Below, in pieces: positions 1 to 6,588 of a stretch of DNA of 16,462 nucleotides. Position 1 is the first letter of the stretch. The number at the start of each line of letters is the position of its first letter. The position numbers and the translations under genes were made by a program. The stretch is from Evtepia sp. (GTDB lineage: Bacteria > Bacillota > Clostridia > Oscillospirales > Oscillospiraceae): assembly GCA_020025735.1 (NCBI GenBank), contig JAHHRP010000029.1:1-16462 (forward strand), given 5' to 3'. A model generated the notes under the pieces. The model was not told the origin of the DNA. It did not search any database and saw only the letters and a program-made list of their open reading frames with translations.

Positions 1-12
1 CAATAATAATGT

Positions 13-42
13 AGTATACCATAGTTTCCCTTCCTCCTGCAA
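13..42 (-). promoter_or_regulatory. Candidate leftward promoter for a gene beyond the left edge
   Basis: Read on the minus strand, a TTGCAG -35-like hexamer (37-42) is followed after 18 bp by TATACT (13-18), close to the sigma-A -10 consensus. It points out of the window, so the gene it might serve is not visible. It lies just beyond the terminator of the leftward lipoprotein gene, a sensible place for the next gene's promoter. The call rests on hexamer resemblance only. Confidence 0.35.
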
Positions 43-79
43 GCCCCTGCCCCAGCACAGACATGCAGACGCTTTCCCA

Positions 80-125
80 CCAAAAACAGAAAACAGAGGC
101 AGCTTCAAGCCGCCTCTGCTTTTCT
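80..125 (-). terminator. Terminator after the leftward lipoprotein gene
   Basis: An inverted repeat pairs CAGAGGC (94-100) with GCCTCTG (112-118). On the minus strand it is followed by a T-rich stretch (complement of 80-93). On the plus strand it is followed by CTTTTCTTCT, so it may work in both directions. It starts 13 nt after the lipoprotein stop codon. Confidence 0.7.
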
Positions 126-130
126 TCTCA

Positions 131-592
131 TCATCGGTTGTTCAACCGGGCATCTCGCCCATCCAGCGCGTCTTCTACGCCATCGCCAACACTTTGACCG
201 GCCCGGCGAGCAGCATCTCCAACATCCTTGGCTGCCTCACCGGTGTCTTCCACGGCATCCTTGGCAGCATCCCCGATCTCTCGGCCGATGTCCCCAACGT
301 CCTCTGCCGCATCCTTGACGGTATTTTTCAAGTCTTCCCCAGCTTGCTTCCCCTTCGCTTCCGCACTGCGGTGATGAAACCCATCTACATGACCGTTTTC
401 ATCTGCGTGATAGGCCCCATTGCCCTGGGGCTTCTTTGCCTGCTTGCCCTGACGCTCGAACTCCCACTGCTGGGAGGCCGCATTGGTGCCCATCGAACGA
501 TTGGCCGCTGTGCTGGCCTTTTCTCCGCCGCAGGCTGTCAAGGCCAGCGCAAGGGCGAGGATGCACGCAGCTGTTATCAGTTTGCGAACCAT
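131..592 (-). CDS. Small lipoprotein with LEA-like amphipathic helical repeats
   Basis: The 153-residue product begins with a lipoprotein signal peptide: Lys/Arg at 3-4, a hydrophobic core at 5-18, and lipobox LTAC with Cys21 as the predicted lipidated residue. It should be anchored to the outer face of the membrane. Residues 25-85 are polar with several His (HADENGH, GFHHR). Residues 85-145 form degenerate 11-residue units of the type KDAAEDVGD, KDAVEDTGE, KDVGDAARR, rich in Ala/Asp/Gly/Lys and without Pro or Cys. This resembles group 3 LEA proteins, which are disordered or form amphipathic helices. The start is supported by a strong Shine-Dalgarno (GGAGGAG). The gene stands alone and diverges from rubrerythrin. 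I do not recognise a named family. A stress or desiccation role would follow only by analogy with LEA proteins. Confidence 0.75.
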   Translation of the reverse strand: MVRKLITAACILALALALTACGGEKASTAANRSMGTNAASQQWEFERQGKQAKKPQGNGAYHADENGHVDGFHHRSAEAKGKQAGEDLKNTVKDAAEDVGDIGREIGDAAKDAVEDTGEAAKDVGDAARRAGQSVGDGVEDALDGRDARLNNR

Positions 593-862
593 ACCTCTCC
601 TCCTTCTTTCTTGTCATTACGACCGCAAGGCCGCAAAACATAGTATGCACCAAGAGAGAAATTTTAGGAAAGAAAGAAATTTCCAAAATTTCCACTTATC
701 TTTTTTTCCAAAGTGTGTTAAAGTCACTGTGAGAAGCCGTGTTCTTGGGCATAATATAGACAAAGAATTCCCCCTATTTTATTCAAAATTCCTGAGAATA
801 CGATCCGAATCTACTCATCGGAGATACTTCTCTAAACCTCATTTTTTGAAAGGAGCATTATT

Positions 863-1396
863 ATGGAACTGAAAGGCAGCAAAACTGAGGCCAACCTGTG
901 GGAAGCATTTGCAGGCGAAAGCATGGCCCGCAACAAGTATACCTATTACGCCAGCCAGGCCCGTAAGGACGGGTATGAACAGATCGCCGCATTCTTTGAG
1001 GAAACTGCTGGCAACGAAAAAGAACACGCAAAATTGTGGTTCAAAGAGCTTTCCGGCATTGGTACTACCGCTGAGAATCTGATGGCCGCTGCTGAAGGTG
1101 AGCATGATGAGTGGACCACCATGTACAAGCGCATGGCCGAGGAAGCCCGCGAGGAAGGATTCCACCGGATCGCAGATATGTTCACTGCCGTAGGCCAAAT
1201 CGAAAAATCCCACTATGAACGCTATCTGAAGCTGGTAGAAAACTTGGAGAACGATGAGGTCTTCAAAAAGTCTTCCGTTAAAGTGTGGTACTGCCGCAAC
1301 TGCGGTCACCTGGAGTATGGCGATCAAGCACCTGATGTATGTCCTGTTTGCAGCCACCCCCAGTCTTTCTTCGAGATCAAAGCAGAGAACTATTGA
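863..1396 (+). CDS. rbr: Rubrerythrin (non-haem diiron peroxidase)
   Basis: Rubrerythrin reduces hydrogen peroxide in the cytoplasm of anaerobes, using electrons passed through its rubredoxin-like domain. The 177-residue length is near the usual size of the family. The N-terminal four-helix diiron domain (about 1-130) shows the expected ligands: Glu19, E52xxH55, the E80/E83 pair, and E114xxH117 within EKSH. The C-terminal rubredoxin domain (138-177) has two CxxC knuckles at Cys144/Cys147 and Cys160/Cys163. The start is preceded by GAAAGGAG at a good distance. The gene is monocistronic, with a terminator just downstream and a divergent lipoprotein gene upstream. The 270-nt divergent spacer is AT-rich; I see a -10-like CATAAT near 750 but no convincing -35, and no clear PerR box. 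Confidence 0.95.
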   Translation: MELKGSKTEANLWEAFAGESMARNKYTYYASQARKDGYEQIAAFFEETAGNEKEHAKLWFKELSGIGTTAENLMAAAEGEHDEWTTMYKRMAEEAREEGFHRIADMFTAVGQIEKSHYERYLKLVENLENDEVFKKSSVKVWYCRNCGHLEYGDQAPDVCPVCSHPQSFFEIKAENY

Positions 1397-1418
1397 TTCT
1401 TCCCCCACCTTTCCAAAA

Positions 1419-1452
1419 CCGGGCCGCCTCCCAGGTGGCCCGGCTTTTCTTT
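1419..1452 (+). terminator. Terminator of rubrerythrin
   Basis: A GC-rich hairpin pairs CCGGGCCGCC (1419-1428) with GGTGGCCCGG (1434-1443) around a 5-nt loop and is followed by TTTTCTTTCT. It starts 22 nt after the rubrerythrin stop codon. Confidence 0.85.
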
Positions 1453-1583
1453 CTCTCATCCGCGATCTGCCAAAAAAAGTGGAAGAAAAGAAAAAAGTAT
1501 GGTATACTGGCCTCCATTCCACTCCATCTCGCTTCCCGCACACCGGACATCGTCTGTGCAGAACTGTTGAAAGGAGATTTCCT

Positions 1584-2177
1584 ATGCGTCACATCACCGC
1601 TTGTTTGCTCGCCGCAGCGCTGCTGCTTTCCCTCACTGCCTGCGGCCAGGAGACCCCCAAAGAACCAGAAACCTTGGGCCAGGCCCTGCTGCAAGAATTT
1701 GAAACCCAGTATCAATCTGCCTCCAAAGAAAGCCTGGACACCATAGCACAAGCCATCCTAGCCCAGAAATCCATCGAATTTGAGGGAATCACCGCCCCCA
1801 TAGAACCCGGTCCCCTTATGGGCTTTGGAAACACCCAGATCCAGGGGTTTAAAGAAGGCGTCATGTTCGCCCCGCTCATCAGCACCATCCCCTTCCTCGG
1901 CTACCTCTTCCGTCTGGACCCGGACACAGATGGCAAAGCCTTCGTTCAAACCCTGGAACAGTCTGCCAATCTGGGGTGGAATATCTGCACCCAGGCCGAT
2001 GAAATGATCGTAAAACAGGAAAACGATGTCGTCTTCTTCCTCATGTGCCCCCGCTCCATGGAGGAACCCTCTCAGGAAGAGTTATCCCCGGAAGAAGAGC
2101 TGCCCCCAGAACAGCTGGCCCCAGAAGAAGAGCTGCCCCCAGAACAACTTCCTTCCGATTCCTCTTCCGACTTCTAA
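1584..2177 (+). CDS. Putative lipoprotein with acidic Pro/Glu repeat tail
   Basis: The frame is open further upstream, but the ATG at 1584 is the likely start: it is preceded by AAAGGAG and opens directly with a lipoprotein signal peptide (hydrophobic core 8-17, lipobox LTAC, Cys20). The product is 197 residues. Residues 30-155 are a globular segment of unknown function (GPLMGFGNTQIQGF, LGYLFRLDPDTDG, VVFFLMCP). The last 40 residues are a highly acidic tail with two copies of an 11-residue unit, EEELPPEQLAP. A TATACT -10 box at 1503-1508 is a likely promoter element, though its -35 partner is weak. The gene has its own terminator and no obvious partner. I do not recognise a family; exposure on the outer membrane face is the only inference I would make. 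Confidence 0.75.
   Translation: MRHITACLLAAALLLSLTACGQETPKEPETLGQALLQEFETQYQSASKESLDTIAQAILAQKSIEFEGITAPIEPGPLMGFGNTQIQGFKEGVMFAPLISTIPFLGYLFRLDPDTDGKAFVQTLEQSANLGWNICTQADEMIVKQENDVVFFLMCPRSMEEPSQEELSPEEELPPEQLAPEEELPPEQLPSDSSSDF
2091..2156 (+). repeat. 33-bp in-frame tandem repeat encoding EEELPPEQL(A/P)(P/S)
   Basis: Two adjacent 33-bp copies (2091-2123 and 2124-2156) begin GAAGAAGAGCTGCCCCCAGA and diverge only towards the end of the unit. A shorter degenerate copy (EELSP) precedes them. The repeat length is a multiple of three, so a change in copy number would keep the lipoprotein frame open. Confidence 0.8.
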
Positions 2178-2184
2178 TCGCTAT

Positions 2185-2220
2185 CCCGTCTCGGACTTGC
2201 ACCGAGACGGGATTTTTTCT
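2185..2220 (+). terminator. Terminator of the acidic-tail lipoprotein gene
   Basis: A perfect 10-bp stem pairs CCCGTCTCGG (2185-2194) with CCGAGACGGG (2202-2211) around a 7-nt loop, followed by ATTTTTTCT. It begins 8 nt after the stop codon. Confidence 0.92.
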
Positions 2221-2229
2221 CTCTGCCCC

Positions 2230-2258
2230 TTGAGACAATGGAAAAAATAAGGTATGAT
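2230..2258 (+). promoter_or_regulatory. Sigma-A-type promoter for deoC
   Basis: TTGAGA (2230-2235) and TATGAT (2253-2258) are separated by exactly 17 bp, each one or two bases from consensus. The pair lies between the preceding terminator and the deoC Shine-Dalgarno, giving a short leader of about 30 nt. Confidence 0.65.
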
Positions 2259-2297
2259 GTACTACACTGAATTTAAAATAAAAAAAGGAGTATCCTT

Positions 2298-2951
2298 ATG
2301 GACACTGCAACCATTCTCAGTCATGTAGACCACACCCTTCTCAAACCCGAAGCTACCTGGGAACAGATCAAGACCCTCTGCGACGAGGCGATGGAGTTCG
2401 GCTGCGCCACTGTCTGCATCCCCCCATCCTATATAAAACCCGCCGCAGAGTACGTCCAAGGCAACCTGAAACTCTGCACCGTCATCGGCTTCCCCAACGG
2501 CTACAATACTTTGGCTACCAAAATTTTCGAGACAAAGGATGCCGTGGAAAATGGTGCCAGCGAGATTGATATGGTCATCAATCTCGGCCTTGTCAAAGAC
2601 CGAAACTGGAAAGCCCTGCAAGAAGAAATCGCCGCCGTAAAGGCCGCCTGCCTGGGCCGCCCCTTGAAGGTCATCCTTGAAACTTGTCTTTTGACCGACC
2701 TGGAAAAACAAAAACTCTGCCAGATCGCCGTCAAAGCTGAGGCCGATTATGTAAAAACCTCCACTGGCTTCTCCACTGGCGGAGCCACCCAGGAAGACGT
2801 CGCCCTGCTCCGGGAAAACCTGCCCAAGAGTGTAAAAGTCAAAGCCTCTGGTGGTATCCGCACCCTGGCTGATGGTGCAGCCTACCTGGAACTCGGCGCT
2901 GACCGCCTGGGGGCCAGCGCTTTGGTCGGCGAGGCCAGAAAAGAACCATGA
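2298..2951 (+). CDS. deoC: Deoxyribose-phosphate aldolase
   Basis: DeoC is a cytoplasmic class I aldolase that splits 2-deoxyribose-5-phosphate into glyceraldehyde-3-phosphate and acetaldehyde, the last step of deoxynucleoside catabolism. The 217-residue protein spans the whole TIM-barrel family length. Visible motifs are the N-terminal DHTLLKP, GFPNG at 64-68, Asp91 in the EIDMVIN strand, the Schiff-base Lys153 in YVKTSTGF, and Lys182 in VKASGGIR. These match the catalytic Asp/Lys/Lys triad known from E. coli DeoC. The start follows AAAAAAGGAG. The stop overlaps the next ATG (ATGA), so the two genes are probably translationally coupled. No deoA, deoB, deoD or nucleoside transporter is nearby, so this is not a classical deo operon. 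Confidence 0.95.
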   Translation: MDTATILSHVDHTLLKPEATWEQIKTLCDEAMEFGCATVCIPPSYIKPAAEYVQGNLKLCTVIGFPNGYNTLATKIFETKDAVENGASEIDMVINLGLVKDRNWKALQEEIAAVKAACLGRPLKVILETCLLTDLEKQKLCQIAVKAEADYVKTSTGFSTGGATQEDVALLRENLPKSVKVKASGGIRTLADGAAYLELGADRLGASALVGEARKEP

Positions 2952-3982
2952 TCCCCCCTGCTGTACGCCATCAGCTGGAGGACCCTTCTGCCCCATACAC
3001 TGTGCTGGAAATCTTACCCGGCCTGTTCCGCTTACCGGTCCCCCTGCCCAAAAATCCGTTGGGGGAACTCAATGCCTACCTCATTCGCGGCAAAGAGCGC
3101 AGTCTGCTCATTGACACAGGCTTTCGCACTTCCGTCTGCCGCCAAGCCATCCAGGAAGGTTTAGCACAGGCCGGAGCCGCTGCGGACAAGCTGGATATCC
3201 TCCTGACCCACATCCACACCGACCACACCGGCCTTGCCTCAGAGTTTGCAGGGGCAGATGGAACCATTTACATCGGCCAGGGAGATGCCCCCTTCACCAG
3301 ACGAGTCATGGGAGAAAAATACTGGGCACTTCTAGACCAGCGTTTTCTCCAGGAAGGCTTCCCTCCCCAGACATTGCAAACCACTACCCGCACCAACCCA
3401 GCCCGCACCCTGGGACCTGATCTGGACCTGCCCAACTATCGTCCCGTAGCCGACGGAGAGACCCTCACCGTTGGAGCATATACCCTGCAAGTCATCGCAG
3501 TTCCCGGCCACACACCGGGGCAGATCTGCCTGTGGCTAGCCTCCCACGGCATCCTCTTTACCGCCGATCACGTCCTGTTCGATATCACGCCTAACATTTC
3601 TATCTGGCCAAGCCTCCCCAATTCTCTGGGCCAATATTTGGAGAGTTTGCAGAAAATTGCTCTGCTTCCTGTCCAGCTGGCCCTCCCCAGCCATCGGCAC
3701 ACAGGGGATCTGTCCGCACGCATCCAAAGCCTCTTGGACCATCACAGAAATCGGATATCTGAAACCTTCCGCATTGTCCAGCAAGCCCCTGGTCTGACTG
3801 CCTATGAGATCGCCTCTCACATGACCTGGGATATCCAAGCCAAATCCTGGGAGGATTTCCCTCTGAATCAAAAGTGGTTTGCTACCGCCGAGGCTCTGGC
3901 CCACTTAGACTTTCTCTTAGAAGAAGGCGCAGTGAGTCAAACCCTTCGCCCCGATGGGGTGGTCGTCTATCACGGAAAATAA
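2948..3982 (+). CDS. MBL-fold metallo-hydrolase with C-terminal winged-helix region (LACTB2-like)
   Basis: The 344-residue protein has a metallo-beta-lactamase fold (about 20-255) with the metal-binding signature HIHTDH (His88, His90, Asp92, His93), His188 in GHTPGQ, Asp207 in TADH, and His249 in PSHRH. Residues 255-344 resemble the winged-helix extension of the LACTB2/YflN-like branch. No signal peptide is present, so it is probably cytoplasmic. Its ATG overlaps the deoC stop by 4 nt and no separate promoter is visible, so it is expressed with deoC. Family members include thioesterases, endoribonucleases and glyoxalase-II-like enzymes; I cannot choose among them. Pairing with an acetaldehyde-producing aldolase might suggest a role on a reactive aldehyde or thioester product, but that is speculation. 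Confidence 0.85.
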   Translation: MIPPAVRHQLEDPSAPYTVLEILPGLFRLPVPLPKNPLGELNAYLIRGKERSLLIDTGFRTSVCRQAIQEGLAQAGAAADKLDILLTHIHTDHTGLASEFAGADGTIYIGQGDAPFTRRVMGEKYWALLDQRFLQEGFPPQTLQTTTRTNPARTLGPDLDLPNYRPVADGETLTVGAYTLQVIAVPGHTPGQICLWLASHGILFTADHVLFDITPNISIWPSLPNSLGQYLESLQKIALLPVQLALPSHRHTGDLSARIQSLLDHHRNRISETFRIVQQAPGLTAYEIASHMTWDIQAKSWEDFPLNQKWFATAEALAHLDFLLEEGAVSQTLRPDGVVVYHGK

Positions 3983-4034
3983 GAACAGCATCTCCTAACC
4001 CCTGATTGGGATTTGGGAGATGCTGTTCTTTTCT
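3981..4034 (+). terminator. Terminator of the deoC-MBL operon
   Basis: A long stem pairs AAGAACAGCATCTCC (3981-3995) with GGAGATGCTGTTCTT (4017-4031), followed by TTCT. The stem overlaps the TAA stop codon of the MBL-fold gene. With the adjacent opposite-strand hairpin it separates two convergent operons. Confidence 0.85.
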
Positions 4035-4071
4035 AAAAAACCTTATGCCCGGCACAAGGCCGGGCATAAGG
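4035..4071 (-). terminator. Terminator of the nifS-nifU operon
   Basis: A perfect 12-bp stem, CCTTATGCCCGG (4041-4052) with CCGGGCATAAGG (4060-4071), has a 7-nt loop. On the minus strand it is followed by TTTTTTAG. It lies about 20 nt past the nifU stop codon. Confidence 0.92.
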
Positions 4072-4090
4072 TCTCGAAGAGGTGGTTCAG

Positions 4091-4513
4091 TCAATGGCAG
4101 CCCGCACAGTCCACATTGGGGAACTGCTTGGGATCATAAGCAATATTGTTCTTGTCGTAGTAATCCTTCAGCGCGGCCTTTACCGCCTCCTCTGCCAGCA
4201 CAGAGCAGTGAAGCTTGTGAGCAGGCAGACCATCCAGCGCCTCAACCACTGCCTTGTTGGTCAGTTCCATCACTTCCTCCAGAGGCTTTCCTTTAATCAT
4301 CTCTGTGGCCATAGAACTGGAGGCAATGGCACTGCCGCAGCCAAAGGTTTCAAACTTCACATCGGAGATGGCATCCCCGTCGATCTTCAGATAGATCTTC
4401 ATAATATCGCCACATTTGGCGTTGCCTACCTCGCCCACGCCATCGGCCTGGTCGATAACGCCCACATTGCGGGGATTGCGGAAATGATCCATTACTTTCT
4501 CACTGTATAACAT
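4091..4513 (-). CDS. nifU: Fe-S cluster assembly scaffold, NifU/IscU type
   Basis: This 140-residue protein is a NifU N-domain (IscU-like) scaffold on which [2Fe-2S] clusters are built in the cytoplasm from sulfur delivered by the desulfurase. The three conserved cysteines are present: Cys34 in GNAKCGD with Asp36 beside it, Cys59 in TFGCGSAIASSS, and Cys103 in LPAHKLHCS, preceded by His102. The central thioredoxin-like and C-terminal domains of long NifU proteins are absent, as in clostridial short NifU. The C-terminus carries an extra DCAGCH, which adds two cysteines and a histidine not needed by the core fold. The start has AAAGGAG upstream and overlaps the end of nifS by 14 nt, so translation is probably coupled. 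No hscA, hscB or ferredoxin gene is adjacent. Confidence 0.93.
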   Translation of the reverse strand: MLYSEKVMDHFRNPRNVGVIDQADGVGEVGNAKCGDIMKIYLKIDGDAISDVKFETFGCGSAIASSSMATEMIKGKPLEEVMELTNKAVVEALDGLPAHKLHCSVLAEEAVKAALKDYYDKNNIAYDPKQFPNVDCAGCH

Positions 4514-5687
4514 AGCTGCGTTCTCCTTTCTGCAAATCCCGCCACACGGGAGACATATTACGCAAATATTCTACTACCTGTGGGATCTCCCGAATCAGCA
4601 CGTCGATCTCTTCTGGGGTGTTCTCCTCACCCAAGGACAGGCGGAGAGAGCCATGCGCCACCTCATGGGGGCGGCCGATCGCCAACAGCACATGGCTGGG
4701 GTCCAGAGAACCAGAGGTACAGGCAGAACCAGAAGAGGCACAGATGCCTTTATCATCCAGCAGGAGCAGGAGCGATTCCCCCTCAATCCCCTCAAAACAG
4801 AAGCTCACGTTCCCTGGCAGCCGGTGGGTCAGGTCGCCGTTCAACGCCCCATGGGGGATGGTTTCCAACCCAGCAATGAGCTTGTCCCGCAGGGCAGAGA
4901 TGTTTGCTGCATTCTCTTCCAGGTGTTCACAGGCCTCTTTCAATGCCGCGGCCAGACCGACAATCCCAGCCACGTTCTCTGTGCCTGCCCGCTTCCGGCG
5001 CTCCTGGGCACCACCTTCAATGAGAGGATACAAGGTCACACCCTTGCGGACATACAGGGCACCTACTCCTTTGGGTCCTTGGAACTTATGGCCTGAAAGA
5101 GAGAGCATATCAATGTTCTCTGCCACTACATCAATGGCCAGATGTCCCACCGCCTGAACGGCGTCTGTATGGAAGGTCACTTTATGTGCCCGGCAGATTT
5201 CTCCAATCTGGGCAATGGGCTGAATGGTACCGATCTCATTGTTGGCGTACATGACTGTCACAAGGCACGTCTCGTCGGTGATGGCATCTGCCACCTGCTG
5301 GGGGGAGACAACCCCGTTTTCATGGACATCCAAAAGGGTCACGGTAAACCCTTCTTTTTCCAGCTTCTGCAAGGTATGCAGAACGGCGTGGTGTTCAAAG
5401 GTTGTAGAGATAATATGGGTCTTTCCTCGCATCTTCCCCCAGCGGGCGGCGGAAAGGATTGCCTGATTATCTGCCTCACTTCCTCCTGAGGTAAAGTAAA
5501 TTTCATCCCGCCGGCAGTGGAGACATTCTGCAACGGTTCGGCGGGCACCTTCCAGGGCTTCGGCAGCCTGCTGGCCCATGGTGTAGAGGGAGGAGGGGTT
5601 GCCATAATGCTCGGTAAAGAAGGGCATCATAGCCTTAAGGGCGGTGTCGCTCAACTTAGTGGTGGCGGCATGGTCGACATATATCAT
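4500..5687 (-). CDS. nifS: Cysteine desulfurase, NifS/IscS family
   Basis: This PLP-dependent enzyme converts cysteine to alanine and passes the persulfide sulfur to Fe-S scaffolds. The 395-residue length is normal for group I desulfurases. Visible features are the N-terminal DHAATT, the FTSGGSEADN cofactor-phosphate region (65-74), His99 in FEHHAV that stacks on PLP, Asp175 in HTDAVQ, the PLP-binding Lys201 in SGHKFQGPKG, and the catalytic loop ASSGSACTSG with Cys323. The start follows AAGGAGG at ideal spacing. It is first in a two-gene operon with nifU and has its own promoter, with a palindrome over the likely transcription start. The short distance to nifU and the clostridial-type partner argue for general Fe-S assembly rather than nitrogenase maturation. 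Confidence 0.95.
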   Translation of the reverse strand: MIYVDHAATTKLSDTALKAMMPFFTEHYGNPSSLYTMGQQAAEALEGARRTVAECLHCRRDEIYFTSGGSEADNQAILSAARWGKMRGKTHIISTTFEHHAVLHTLQKLEKEGFTVTLLDVHENGVVSPQQVADAITDETCLVTVMYANNEIGTIQPIAQIGEICRAHKVTFHTDAVQAVGHLAIDVVAENIDMLSLSGHKFQGPKGVGALYVRKGVTLYPLIEGGAQERRKRAGTENVAGIVGLAAALKEACEHLEENAANISALRDKLIAGLETIPHGALNGDLTHRLPGNVSFCFEGIEGESLLLLLDDKGICASSGSACTSGSLDPSHVLLAIGRPHEVAHGSLRLSLGEENTPEEIDVLIREIPQVVEYLRNMSPVWRDLQKGERSYVIQ

Positions 5688-5713
5688 GGAGATACCTCCT
5701 TGCGTTTCTAAAT

Positions 5714-5730
5714 CCTACTAATTTATTAGG
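5714..5730 (-). promoter_or_regulatory. Palindromic putative operator of nifS-nifU (Rrf2/IscR-like, tentative)
   Basis: The 17-bp sequence CCTACTAATTTATTAGG is an imperfect palindrome: CCTA/TAGG ends with one mismatched pair and a central base. It begins about 9 nt downstream of the nifS -10 box, so it covers the expected transcription start, where a repressor would act. Fe-S assembly operons in Firmicutes are often controlled by Rrf2-family repressors such as IscR that bind A/T-centred palindromes. No regulator gene is present in the window, so the identity of the binding protein is inferred only. Confidence 0.4.
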
Positions 5731-5738
5731 TTGATTGA

Positions 5739-5767
5739 AGGATATCACATAAAACCCACAAAGTCAA
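5739..5767 (-). promoter_or_regulatory. Sigma-A-type promoter for nifS-nifU
   Basis: On the minus strand TTGACT (5762-5767) and TATCCT (5739-5744) are 17 bp apart. The leader to the nifS ATG is about 45 nt. Confidence 0.6.
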
Positions 5768-5810
5768 TAGGGAAATAAAGTTTTTTCTCCCCCTCCATGC
5801 AGCCCTCGAC

Positions 5811-5856
5811 ACAAGACAAAAGGACCTGTCCCCCTTTCTCAGAGACAGATCCTTTC
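5811..5856 (-). terminator. Terminator of the spoIID-HAD phosphatase operon
   Basis: The arms 5819-5830 and 5844-5855 (plus-strand AAAGGACCTGTC and GACAGATCCTTT) form a 12-bp stem with one G-U pair in the RNA. On the minus strand it is followed by a short T tract (TTTTGTCTTG). It starts about 15 nt past the HAD gene stop codon. Confidence 0.7.
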
Positions 5857-5870
5857 CTTGTATCAAACGA

Positions 5871-6578
5871 TCAACCCTTTTGCACAGGCACCCCCTGCAA
5901 TATCTGGCGAACTTCATCTAGATGACGGATGTCATAGCGAATGGACAGGTGAGACGGCTTCGGCAGTCCTTTGGGATTATACCAGCAGCTGGGAATCCCC
6001 GCTCGGTGCCCCCCCTCCATATCGCTGGTAAGAGAGTCCCCTATGAGGAGAAGTTCCTCCTTCTCATACGGCCCAATGGCCTGGAGAACAGGGCGAAAAA
6101 AGTCCTCACTGGGTTTTTCTGCCCCAATCTCCTCGGAGATGAACACCCCGTCCAACAAGTCGCCCAGACCTGACTTAGCCAACTTACGCACCTGCGCCCG
6201 ACGGGTGCCATTGGTGACAGCATACTGCTTCACCGCTCCCTTGAGATCCTGCACCAAGCGGTAGCTGTCATCCAGAAAAATAATGGTGTCCCCCAAGTGA
6301 TCCTGGTAGGCCCCGTTAAATGCCTCCCCGTTGGAGAACGAGATGCCTTCCCTCTGAAAAAACGCCAGAAAACGACCGGTCAGAAGCTCTGCCTTGGTGA
6401 TCTCTCCCCGCTCCAGCCGTTGCCACCACCCAATGTTTAACGCAGAAAACCGGGCCACCTGTTCCTCTGAGCAAGGCCCCAGACCAAAGTCTGCAAAGGT
6501 GGCTTGCAGCGCAATGCGCTCTGCAGCAGGGAAATCCAGTAAGGTATTGTCTAAATCCCACAACAATGCTCGAATCAT
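5871..6578 (-). CDS. HAD-superfamily phosphatase, YjjG-like
   Basis: The 235-residue protein carries all four haloacid dehalogenase motifs: DLDNT (nucleophile Asp8, Asp10), the VTNGT segment with Thr122/Asn123, Lys155 in GAEKP, and IGDSLTSD with Asp181 and Asp186. A helical cap domain (about 15-95) replaces the small cap. The overall pattern fits the YjjG/YfnB group, known as pyrimidine 5'-nucleotidases or house-cleaning phosphatases, but the substrate cannot be read from sequence. The frame could begin at a GTG at 6587, 1 nt after the spoIID stop. I prefer the ATG at 6578 because GAGGTG lies 6 nt upstream of it and the protein then begins MIRALLWDLDNT, typical of the family. It appears to be the second gene of the spoIID operon. 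Confidence 0.88.
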   Translation of the reverse strand: MIRALLWDLDNTLLDFPAAERIALQATFADFGLGPCSEEQVARFSALNIGWWQRLERGEITKAELLTGRFLAFFQREGISFSNGEAFNGAYQDHLGDTIIFLDDSYRLVQDLKGAVKQYAVTNGTRRAQVRKLAKSGLGDLLDGVFISEEIGAEKPSEDFFRPVLQAIGPYEKEELLLIGDSLTSDMEGGHRAGIPSCWYNPKGLPKPSHLSIRYDIRHLDEVRQILQGVPVQKG

Positions 6579-6588
6579 TGGCAGCACC

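Noticed and set aside
194..643. 149-residue plus-strand frame opposite the first lipoprotein gene
   Set aside because: It is antisense to a gene with a clear signal peptide, lipobox and Shine-Dalgarno, and its product has no recognisable features or ribosome binding site.
720..862. PerR or Fur box upstream of rubrerythrin
   Set aside because: Partial inverted repeats such as TATTC/GAATA near 782-801 do not match either consensus well enough.
839..1543. 234-residue minus-strand frame over rubrerythrin
   Set aside because: It is a shadow of the highly conserved rubrerythrin frame; the translation is not family-like and has no Shine-Dalgarno.
2262..2996. 244-residue minus-strand frame over deoC
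   Set aside because: It lies antisense to deoC, whose catalytic residues are intact; long opposite frames are common in GC-rich coding DNA.
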